Source: Catonia carolina (taxonomy: Eukaryota; Arthropoda; Insecta; Hemiptera; Achilidae). From it: a DNA stretch of 64,000 nucleotides. This document shows, one piece after another, positions 34,801-46,800 of the stretch. The DNA lies in NCBI GenBank assembly GCA_035578175.1, contig JAQMRL010000008.1, positions 90,376,541 to 90,440,540 on the forward strand. The letters run 5' to 3'. Both the position numbers and the translations under genes were made by a program. The notes below the pieces were generated by a model. It saw only the letters and a list, made by a program, of their open reading frames with translations. It was not told the DNA's origin and made no database searches. Positions within the stretch are counted from its first letter, which is position 1. The number at the start of each line of letters is the position of its first letter.

Positions 34801-37800
34801 ACGTGTATACTTGCCATACATCTCGAGATATGCCAATTTATTTTCCTTATTGACAAGTCATTTCAGAAGCGAGTCTTTGGTGCTATAACCAGAATTTCTC
34901 AGCTAAGGTAAGGTAACCCCTACAGAAATGTCCACATAACACTTTCATTGAGTTCACTCTTCATTGTATTGTAAAACCACTATGTTAAAAAAAAGTGCGA
35001 GCATAAGTGTATATACATGCATGTACTATAAACCAGGGTCTATATGATTCTGAGAATGCCTACCGTATTATTACAAACTATGGTATAAAAGGTAAGAGAA
35101 GAGAAAGTTAATACATAGTGAGCATTCTCACTATACATGCAAAATTATTGTTTATGTTGAGCTTTTCTCAAACCTCCCCAATCTTGATTGAACTTCACCT
35201 AAACGTTGATCTGAATGAATGTTGTTTAAAAAATAAATAACAATGAATATTAATTATGAATATCTACGAGAAGTTGTGGTTCCTCTGTTTGTTAATACGT
35301 ACATCTATAAATATAAAATTTGATGTATGTGTGTATGTATGTCTGTATGTATGTGTATATGTATGCGAGTATGTTCCCCTTTATCTCCTAAATTACTGAA
35401 CCGATTTTCATGCAGTTTTTTTATGTTATAATGCCGGTGCAGGTTTTAGGCTACTGAAACCTTTAAAAAATTAGCCCAAAAGGGTTGAAAATAATGTTTA
35501 TATCCTACATTAAGGCTTTTAAGAGGTTAGATAAAAAATGCTTTCAGCGAAATCTACCGAATATTTTGTGAACTATGTAGAAAAACATTGTTTCTACGCT
35601 TGCAGCAAAATCTACCAAATATTTTGTGAACTATGTAAAAAAACATTGAGCTGTGTTCGAGGTTATGTTATTGTTGATGTACGAGTACTTTGTCGTGATT
35701 TAATTGGTGAAAATTAAAAAATTTATGTATTTATACTCCAAAAAAGTACAAAAAACATTGTTTATCCATTAGCATTAACTTAAATAAAGCAAATTAATTT
35801 CACAGTTGTCGTTAATTACATGTTTTTTTTTAATATTGCCGGTTTAATATTTGCCGGCGGCGTAGCAACGCACGTTGGGTACTGCTAGTGTGTTATATTT
35901 ATCCAATTTAACCATAATATTTTGTTAAACAATCTTTGTTTTCTCCTTTTATTCTGCAACTCAACGTACAAATAAATAATTTTTTCTAGTCTGTTCTTTT
36001 TACGGATATATCTGCATGTGCCATGTCACTCAGGACTAATGATGGATGTATCTCCATCCATTTGAGTAAAATTTTGTTTTTTAATCCTTAATGTGTGTAC
36101 GTTGCAATTTGTTCAATTTAGAACAATAACCAACTCCATGACCCAATGAGATGAGGATGACGTGTAAGTACATATGTGAGGTGTAGTCTTGTACAGACCT
36201 AGGCCGACCATTTCTGAGAGAGACGGTTAATTAAACCCCAACCGTCAAAGTACAACGGTAACCACTGTTTAGTATTCAAATCTGTATAAAAGTTACTACC
36301 TTTACTAGGATTTGAACCAGTTCAACTGGTTTGAACCAGTAAAACTGCTGACTCACGATGACAACTTTATACTGCTAGACCAACCCGGTGGGTTCTTAAG
36401 TAAAAGAGAAAAATATGTGATGAAATTTTCATGGATTCTGGGGCTTTAAAACAGTCTTCTAACCAGGGCATTTTTTCTAAACAATTTTTGGTCCATTTTT
36501 TTCTAAAAATATTCTTTTACGCCAACCGATATGTTATTAAATCAGTCTTTGACATGAAACGAATTCCGTCTACGAAACGTTATGTATAAAATTAAATAAA
36601 TCCATATTGTTATATATTTTTTAATATTATGTATTTATATTAACAAATTAGATATATTTTTTACCAGCAGAATGCTTTCCCATGGCAGCCATCTGATTGG
36701 TGCAGGTGGTCGACCTCCTATCTCACTATAGTCTTCTTTATATTTAGAATTACAAATTGCTATATCTGCTATCTTTACTACAAACATTCTTCCAACTAAA
36801 CAATTCCTGAAACACAAAATTCATACATCATTCGTTAAGTAAAATTTCTGATGTGAAACGCTCACATAACTTTCTCTTGCCAATATAAATAATGAACAAT
36901 AATTATTTATGTTTAATAATGAGTGAATGACGCAAAATTAAAATCAACCTCTGCTTAATTTAAAAATACAGAAAATCACTAATAGATGCTAAACTAAGCT
37001 CTAGAAAAAATGCTTGAAATAAAATTTGTAGATTTTTTTATTTCCAATCATTTTTGTCATAAAATGCATACTATGGCCGCAATATTAAAAAACCCAATCT
37101 TATTACCGATTTTAATGAGCAAAATATGGAAAATCACTGAATGGTGCTCATGCAAGTGGTATACAAAAATAAATATGTTTGAAATAAAAGTTGTCGGATT
37201 TTTTATTGTTCTATAACATTGATAAAACACTTTTGCTCTAGAATGCATATTAAGGCCACAACCTTAAAAAAACATTTTTTACCAAAAGAGCACAGCCCCT
37301 TAAAGAATTTCAGCAAACATGGTGCTTACTCTAACATGTAGCGCATACAAAACGTAGTAAATGAAAATGATTTTTAAAAAAACGTATGAGCCATTTTTGA
37401 AAAAATTGCAAAAAGTGAAAAATTGCACAAATAAACTACTATTTTTGGTTGACCGATGAAAGATTTGATGAAAATGTTTGCGTTGGATCCCTAAGTGGTG
37501 TCAGCCACGTTTCAAGATCATACAATACTGTTCTTGATTTTGTTCGTACATGCACAAAGAGAGAAGAGATTAGGAGTAGCAGCCCTCTCATTGAAGAGGT
37601 AGAAGATGACCTTGGAGAATCTGGAATAGGGAGATTCCCTCATTTATCTAGATCTATCTAGATGAGGGAATGGGAGTCAGAGGGATGGAGGCCAGATGAG
37701 GCGGGATAAGGCAGTTTGGAGGATGGGATGTGGAAAGTGGCCAGTATGGCTGTAAAATACACTTAATACATATATATTTACATTACTTATATCAGAATAC

Positions 37801-40800
37801 ATGTAAAACCAGATAAAATACTGGTGCAGCCAACTAGATAAACTAAAAATAAAAAAAAAATAGTGAATAATATTTATGCTTACCTTGCAGCTAAATCTTT
37901 GTGCACTAAATTTTTAGATTCTAAATATTTCATTCCTGAAGCAATCTGAGTTGCAAAATTCATCAGAGATGCAGGCCTACAAAAACATACAAGACATTAA
38001 TTATTACTACTGTTGGATTTATTGCAAATGGATCAATCAATATTTAAATTTCATAAAATTTAATAAAAAAGTATAATACTATTGGTCTCAAGAAAATTAA
38101 CATTATCGTAAAACAAAATTTTTAACACAGATTCTGTATCCAACATAAAAAACCAATATTGTGTTTAAAAAACAGGTGTAATTGCTGTATCTGTTTTTCC
38201 CCTACTTTTAAAAGATAAATTGACATACAAAGGAATTTACAGCAGATTAAGCATTTTCTCTACAGAGCCTAGTTTAGAGGCAATTACAGTACTGATTTTC
38301 CGTATTATTAAGCATTTTGCACTTCATTTTTTAACACAGGTATACTTAGATCGTTTCTATAAAATCCGATAGAAAGCATTGCGGTTCCTACGATAGTTTC
38401 AAAGAAATCCGGTAGATAGCATTGCGTATACTGAGATAATTTCGAAAAAAACATAGTGTAGCATTTCCTATGATGGTTTTAAAAATCCGATAGAAAGCGT
38501 TGCGGTTCCTATGATAGTTCGAAAGAAATCCGTTAAATAGCGTTGCGTGTACTGAGATAGTTTCAAAAAAAATCCAATAGAGAGCAGTGTGTTTACTATG
38601 ATTGTTCCAAAAAAATCCGGCAGAATGCATTGCGTATACTGAAATAGTTGTAAAAAAATCCGGTAGATAGCATTGCTTATACTGAGATAGTTTAAAAACT
38701 TTTGAGCTGTTTGTACAAGTGAGTTTTTGAGAGAGTTTCATCCCTGAATTGTCCTCGTAAACAAGTTGAAATTTCTGAAGGTCTAACTCCTTCTTTTGTC
38801 AAAAGCATTGGCATAGTTGGTAACGTGTTCGCCTCTCATCATGCAGTCTTGGGTTCGAATCCCATTTAGGCACAGCATATTTTCATACGTTACAAATATC
38901 ATTTCGCCCTTCAACATCTGCATTAGCAATAATTGCAGAACAGTCGGATGTCAAACAAAAAAAAAAAAAAATTGTCAAAAGCTTTATGATAATACGTTGT
39001 GCAATGGTTATAGGAACCACTTGCTTACTCTTTGCTCTAGTATCGACTGAATGAGAATAACCTTAGCAGAGTGGGGTGAAACCCAAATTAATTGTGTGAA
39101 AAAGTAGCAGCACCCTCTGGCTCTCATACTAGGATTGATAAAAAATTCCCGTTTATATTTGATTGAACCTCGTACATTTCTTATGGTCTCATTATTAGAG
39201 ATGCTTTTTTTTATAATTTCTCTGAAATAACAATAACTGAATTTTTCCTCTTTAATGTCATCCAGGAGCCTCCAAAAAGTAGCACAGAATATATCAAACC
39301 ATTGAGTAAATAGACATGGAATACTAGTTGATTTTTACTTACTTGAATGTATGTTCAGAATTAAGCAGCTGAACAAGATCGCCTAAATCAGCAGGAAATT
39401 CAAATATAGCCCAAGGTGGTTGTTCGGCAGTACAAACACCTAAAGTACGTACGATATTAGTGTCACTAAGACCACATAGTAGTCGTAATTCTCTTACGCA
39501 ATTACCTCGCATGGTTCGTGCACATACTCTTCCCTCAATACCATCAATAATATCACCTTCAACATCACATACTTGTGCCTGTAAAAGAAAATAAAAATTA
39601 ATGTTTTTATTACAAAATAATTTTAATATAGCAATTGATATTAATTTAAAAAAAACTTTTAAAAAACACAGTTCAGATTGTAATTTATACTTGGGAGGTA
39701 AGACTTATGTTAAAAGGAGACTGTACTTTGTATCCCGCCAATATTAAATTTGCTATTTTTAGGTACATTTTTCATAGGATTGGTAAAAGATCGGGAAATG
39801 AAACTTTACACACTATAGGTGTCGGGTTTCTTCTCGAGCTACTGACATTTTTTTAAATTTAATCTTTGGAGCATACCATTGTTTTTTAAAATTACGAATA
39901 ACATAAAATTTTTACAAATTGTTTACCACAAATTAGCTGGTAAAAATTTCAGCCTTGTAGGTTTATTGGTTTCTGAGAAAAATGTACCTTAGTGTTAAAA
40001 ATCTAAATTTATGAAAAAAGGTAAGAAATAAGAAGGCACAAACCAAAAACAATATGTACACAAACATCAATTTCCCATCAACAGTTGTTTAGAAAGCTGA
40101 ATAAACGGCTAAGAGTATTAAAAACCATGATGCAGATATTTAAAAAACTAAAATTCACTTTGCACTAAAACAAGCAGTATAAAATTATGAAATTATATTT
40201 GTTTTTCGTAACATGATAATTTTCCTGTGTAAACCTGATAAAACTTAATTTTTTCATAAAAAAAATATTTTTTGACGTATTTTAATGTTTTTCTGGTAGA
40301 TCTAGGCCTAAACTATTGAAAAACATAAAAAAACCAAAAATCAAAATTTTAAGTTAAAACCATCGTGCAATTTCCCCTTAATATTGAATCACCTGTATAA
40401 AACAATCTAATCATTTTAATTTGATAATTAATTTGATTATAATTAATAACTCTTACACATAACTAAGCTTGTATTATTAGAAAATGTTTGTGTTCACAAA
40501 ATAATTAGACTACTTATTACTCATATTTGAAGACACAAAAAAGTTAAAATTTTATATGAGATAAGAAATTAACCTATTCAACAATGGTTTCCTATATCCT
40601 AGAATAGGTCACCTATGAAAATATTTGACGAAAGTAATTCAATTTTTGTATTTTGATAACAACTATTGCATGTCTATTTGAACTGTTGTCATAGAAAATA
40701 ATTTTTTTTTGAAAACTTACCTCTCCTAAATGGCAGGAACCTATTTTATGAATTATATGCAGACAATATCTTGGTATGGGAAACAATTCTCCTTCTCTAC

Positions 40801-43800
40801 TTTTGTATGGTTGACCCATACTTGGTGCTATATTCCATGATACTGCAGGAGGTGCAAGCTGTAACAAATAAAACAACTTGAATGATAACGATGAACAAAA
40901 TGCTAGAAAAAACAACTTTACAACTTAATACTAGACCAGCAGAAATAGCCCTGCATTACTTTAAAAGACAGTACGGAAAATTGGAAAAGTTGATAGCTTC
41001 AAGTACATTGAGGAGATAATAGAACCGGAGGCCAGCAAAAAGAAAGCGAACAACAGTAGATGAGGAAAGATGGCCAGTGCACTATGAGGAACTCACCACT
41101 TGTATAAGAAGAAAGCTCTCCCAAGACAAGCCGAGATTAGACATTATAATACTGCGATAAAACCTGTGTGTCTGTATGCGAGTGAGTGTCTTAGAATGAC
41201 CGGGAAGGCTGGACTCAAAAATTCGAAAAAAAGAACTGTACTAGGAAAATGTATGATTAGAAAAAGAAGACTAAAATTTTATTAACACCTGTACAGAATA
41301 GATGACAATTAGTTGACAAAACAAATTTCTAAGACATTAAACATTTAAGTTGTTGGGTAAAGAAGTCAGAAAGGATATTGTGAAAACCAGAATAAACTAA
41401 GAAAACTTAATGAACTGAAAGAAATTCAGACAACAAATTATGGACTTTAAGGGCTTCCAAGAAGAACAAACCAGATCACCAGGTGGAGAGAAGAAAGGAG
41501 AGAAGTCTACAGCAGCGGTTCTCAAACTTTTTTGGTGGCGTACCACGTAATATGTTTTGACATGTTCATGTACCACCAGTGGTTCTATCTCAAAATAATT
41601 ATGAATAAACGTGGTCAAGGGCACAGGAGAAGGGAGGTGTGCGCGTATCATACACTTTTAACACTACTATAAATAAATAATACACACTGATTAGTCGGTG
41701 ACCACTTTTTATTTATACAAATTAGTGTCCAATCAAATTAATTTTTTGGTCTGGCTTAAAACACTTCAAACAAAACCTAGTTCATTATGGTAAAATCAAA
41801 CAAAAATAAAAGTACTTTATGAAAAAACCGTTCAAACAATTATATTTAAAACTCATACATGAAAATGAAACATTACAACAGGATATTGCTGCTCAGAAAT
41901 TCATGGCTCACAACCACAGAGCGTTCACTGATTTAACGGTTTTATTTTCTTTTGGTTTTTCTTTTTCTTTAGCCCTAGAAAGAATGAATGCAGGAATGAT
42001 TCGAAACAGGCTGTGTGACATGTAAATCTCACACACAAGCACAAATTTTGCATTCTCTTTTCTCGAAAATATATGATCAGAAAGATACAAAACGTTGTAG
42101 AGAAGGAGTGTATATTGAAGGTGACAATTAGAATAAGTGATACCGTATGTATAAAATAAAAATAAAAAATTCTTTAAAACGTCAGTCTCGTTATTTAATA
42201 GCCACACCTTTTAGACTTTAGCCTTTTTAAAAACTTATGCTTTCAGTACCCTGGCCTTTATGTTAATCCAGTACCCTCTTGGTGCAGAAGAGATTGGAAT
42301 ACTGAGATTCAATTATATTCAAGTTCTTTTCAACATATACAAATCTAAAGCAAATAAATAATAACTGATTTATACAATTACCCGAAGTTTTTCTCTAGGA
42401 GCTGTATGACAACGCTTTCGAGTGGGTGGATCTGAATGTATGCGAGCAGTTTTAAGTGGACTATTTTGTAAAGTACGTAAATGTAATGATGAGTAACTAC
42501 GAACGTCACTATCACTATCTCTTTCCAACATGTCTTCGTTATCGGTTGTATACCGCTTCCTTTTACACGTATCACTATTGATTCCATGAACACGAGTAGG
42601 TGTCATGGGTGACGGTTGTAAACTACGGAACTGTAATGATGTGTGACTTCCTCGATCACTTCCAGAACCGTCTTTTATACTTCCATCTCGGTCACGATCC
42701 ACATCTTCTAATTGCATTGAATAGTGATTTTGAGCTGGTGAATCTGGTGGTAACGGATGTACACGGGACGTTAATAAAGAACCAGCATTTTGTAGGTTTC
42801 GGAAATGTATTGATGAATAACTACTGATATCACTTCCACTTCCATCTTTTATATTGTCTTTTTGTGCGATTTTTGTATCAATATCACAAGACATCTCTTC
42901 TAATGTGACTGAAAACAAATTTTAAAAAAAATCTCTTCAAAAATTTAAATACAATAAACACATTAAAACTTACAGGTAACAAAATTAAATGTATTAAATA
43001 AATTTAGATAATAACACATTCTATTTGTTGTTTAGGTCATTAGCCGAAATGCTGGTTTGAATCTCCAGAGGCTATAGGTACTAAGTAAAACAAGGAGTGG
43101 AGTGGTTTACCGATGCCTTCCTCACTGAGTTGAAAAGTATGCTTATCAGTATTCCAGGCCCACTGAAAAGCACATATTTTCCACCCTGCAAATGACACCT
43201 TCACTTCATTCACCACAGGGTCTGACTGTATATAAAATATTCATTATTTTCAGAGGGGATAACTCTGATTAGTGTCTATTACACCTCTACCTCTTCTATT
43301 CTTAAATGATTAAGTCATTTCATTGGCTGATCATGTAATAAAAACCAGAACTACTTTTTGTAGCCATGGAACTAACAGATTGAGAGCAAAATAATTTAAC
43401 CTGTCTCCAGGTTAAAACTCCACCTGTCTGTTGTGGGCAAACTTTCTATTTATAAAAAAGGAAAAAATTCTAATGAATGCCGTACTTTTACATCACACAA
43501 TATTTAGTAGCTTGGAAATTTATTTAAGTATATAAATATTTTCAAAATTAATACACATGTGGAAGTTAAATAATGTAGCTTTTCAAATGGGATTTACCGA
43601 TGCACACCAAAGTACTTGAAATCTGCAAGCTTTTACAGTTAGTGTTGCCAGTTTATCTGTTTACATTATACAGATTTATATTTTACGATATATAGATGGG
43701 GCATGCAAGCAGTGTGTGATAGTGGAGGCATTTAGACAAACAAAATAACATAATTAATCACAATGTGTACATGTAAAGCTAGTTTTTCACCAAATTCTAC

Positions 43801-46800
43801 CCTCTGCCAAATATTAATCAGTGTACAATGCAGGTGTAGGTGCATCCATATAGTTGAATGATTGCGGAGGTGATCTATTGAATCCAGCACCACCTGTCAT
43901 AGCTTAAAATAACTAACATTCTCACATAAGACGAAAAATACTTTTCAGAAGATTACTGTGGCCCCTTTAAGAACTCATGAATTTTGAAAACTCACGTTTT
44001 GATAAACTCCCCCATGTATGTCTCTCGCTAGTCTTTATGCGTACGTACGGTCTTCAACAATAGTACACACACACACTCACACTCACTCACTTGCGCGCAC
44101 GCACACATAGCAACACCAACAACAATTTGATAATTTCTCCCACATATGTCTCTCACCATCATCAAACCCCTTCTTCTACTTCAACAGCAATACGTACTCA
44201 CATGTACACACATACTAACACATATTTATGAAATCTTCATTATTTCATCTCAGGGTTATCATTTTTGAAAATTTAAAAATAAAATGTTGCTGTGAATGTA
44301 AATATGAATATGCTGTCAAAATTTCATGAAAATATGTTCAGTAGTTTTGGAAATTAGCCTGCACAAAAAAAGATGCTTTGTCTTTATAATATTTGTATGA
44401 ACTATGAAGAAGATGTAGAACACGTATTTGTAAAATTCCCTTTATCTCCTAAAATCATATCTTATATTTATTTCATTACAAACTAAATTCTTTTAATGTT
44501 TTCGAACAATTTAAACAAATTTTTAGAAGTAAAAATATAGTATTACATTTAATATCCATTTCTTAAAAATCAATGAATCTAAATGATACCTTGTTTTTCA
44601 CCAGAATTTGTGATTTGGGGTTGCCCATGAGGTTGAAAGCAGACAGATCCGGGATTACTGGATGGCTCTTGACTGCAGGGTGTTGGCTGTCCACTCACCT
44701 GCATCAAACCCATATTCATGGGAGTAAGATTCATGAGAAGATCCTGTAAATAGGTAGTGTTAAAAATTTAGAAAGCTGATAAAGCAATAATTTGTTCACC
44801 AGTAACACAGTCTTTCTTTATAAATTTGTTAAATTTTTAATATTTTGACACTCAATGGTATAGAACTAGATGATTGGGATAACACAACAGATATCAAATT
44901 ACATTTTGAACAAGGTCCATACTACCTTTACGAGTCAAATTTTATGCAGTTGGTATCAGAGACTCCAACATAGAAGTAAATTGGTCCACTGTTGTGTGAT
45001 CTCAATGATATTGCATGTAGGCTTAGACACCGAACCAGAACAAGATGATAATACTTGAGGCCTTCGAAATGTGGTGATTATTGGAGATATCAAGGACAGA
45101 TATGGAATTTGGAACTGTTGATGAGGTTGAATAAAAAAATGGAAGTTATCAATACTGAGAAACATTGAAAACTGTGGTACTTCAGTCATGTGATGAGAGG
45201 CGAGAAATAGAGCTGCAGAATATCATACTGGGTAATATTGTGGTTTAGGTCACCCCAGGATATCATGGTCAAGGAATCTATGGGACCAGTATTGTGTGAA
45301 TTTAGTAACCCTTTATTGTTGGGCAGTCAACAAAACTTTGATAGTACCAAAATTCTCTGAGGACAAGGTACTGAAGAAGTAAAAGAACAGTATAAAAAAA
45401 ATCCCTTTTCATGAGATGATGCGTTTCATGGTTGGTGGAAATTTTTAAAAAGGCTTGCCTTTGACCTATGGAAAAATCATTAGTGATTGCTGTTTCTACT
45501 CTTTAAGAGGAATCGAATGACAATATTTTTGTTTCCAAATTGCAACTTTGATTTCTTGACTTTCGGTCGAAACCGGAACAAACTCAATCTAGTCGCACTA
45601 CGTTTCTGCGGAGATTGTGAATCAGAAAACCATTTGTTTCTATCTCTTTTGTTTGATATCTGGGTCTAATCACGGACAAAGGAAAAATGACAGACGACAA
45701 TTTTATATAAATTGCCACCAATAAGAAAGTATGTATTTTTTATGGTAAAAGTTTTGAAAACTGAAATTTCAATAACTCTTCACATTTTATGACATCCTGA
45801 AGCCAAAATGTAGTTTTTAGAACAGTTTTTGTAAACAAACAAACATACACACATGCACACAAAGTTTTTTGTGTGGTGTATGTGTGTTTACCTTCCCAAT
45901 GTAGCTGAATAAAACTACAAAAAATTACAAAAGTTAAAAAAGAAATTAAAATTTTTTGTTAACTATAACATAATTTAGGCTACAATATTTTTTGAATTGC
46001 TTCCATTGATATTTCTGCACACGATATTGTTGAAGAAGGGGGTTTTAGAGCAAAAAAGTCTACAACACCCCTATGTTTTCATTAACAGCAACTTCATAAC
46101 AAGAAGCTATTGTAACTTGGATGTTGTTGTTTTTAAATCAAACTCTGCTGCATGTAAAGAGCACAGGTCTTGGTTGATGGTTTATTTATTTAAGTCTTGA
46201 TACACTTTTATTAATTCAGTCACAGCTTTAGCATCAAATTTTTGTTCCTCAAGGGCGTCTTCATCTTAGTTTTTGCTTATGCCCTCTGTGAAACAATTCT
46301 GTCAAAATCATCTATCACAATCTCTTAGATGGTATTCTAATAAGTTGTACCTCTTTCAGCACCATCTCTGAACTAAATGGTCCAAACTGAACGAGTTGTT
46401 ATTGAGTGGTCAGCACTACTGATTTTCTTTGCCATGGGTCCTGGATCTTCTGGATAAAATTTTATGTTGAAGAAACAATACTTTTCTGGGAGAGTATTCT
46501 GTAATCTGGTAATTTTTTAGAGAAATCCTTAATAAGCAAATTGTGGATGTAAAAAAGGGAGTCCACACACAACTTGGAAATAAGTAACACTAGCAACATG
46601 TAGATGCAAGAGTTGACTGCATTAAAAAAAAACAAAAAAATCAATAATGATAAGCAGCCCTATCTAATGGGATGCATGAAAATTGGGTTTTTAATATGAT
46701 TTTTAAGACCGCAGGCAATCTCAGATTATAAATACTTTTATTTTATCAAACATCCTAGGTAGGATTATCAACAGCCGTATTATTTAAAATTGAAATATAT

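Noticed and set aside
38388..38741. 117-codon ORF with repeated peptide pattern
   Set aside because: The pattern comes from the underlying 43-bp minisatellite.
38807..38890. tRNA gene
   Set aside because: It is the head of a SINE with target duplication and poly(A); no complete cloverleaf.
42378..42593. Second minus-strand frame in the juxtamembrane exon
   Set aside because: The other frame carries the repeats and joins in phase to both neighbouring exons.
42600..42827. 75-codon plus-strand ORF
   Set aside because: It is the antisense shadow of the receptor juxtamembrane exon.
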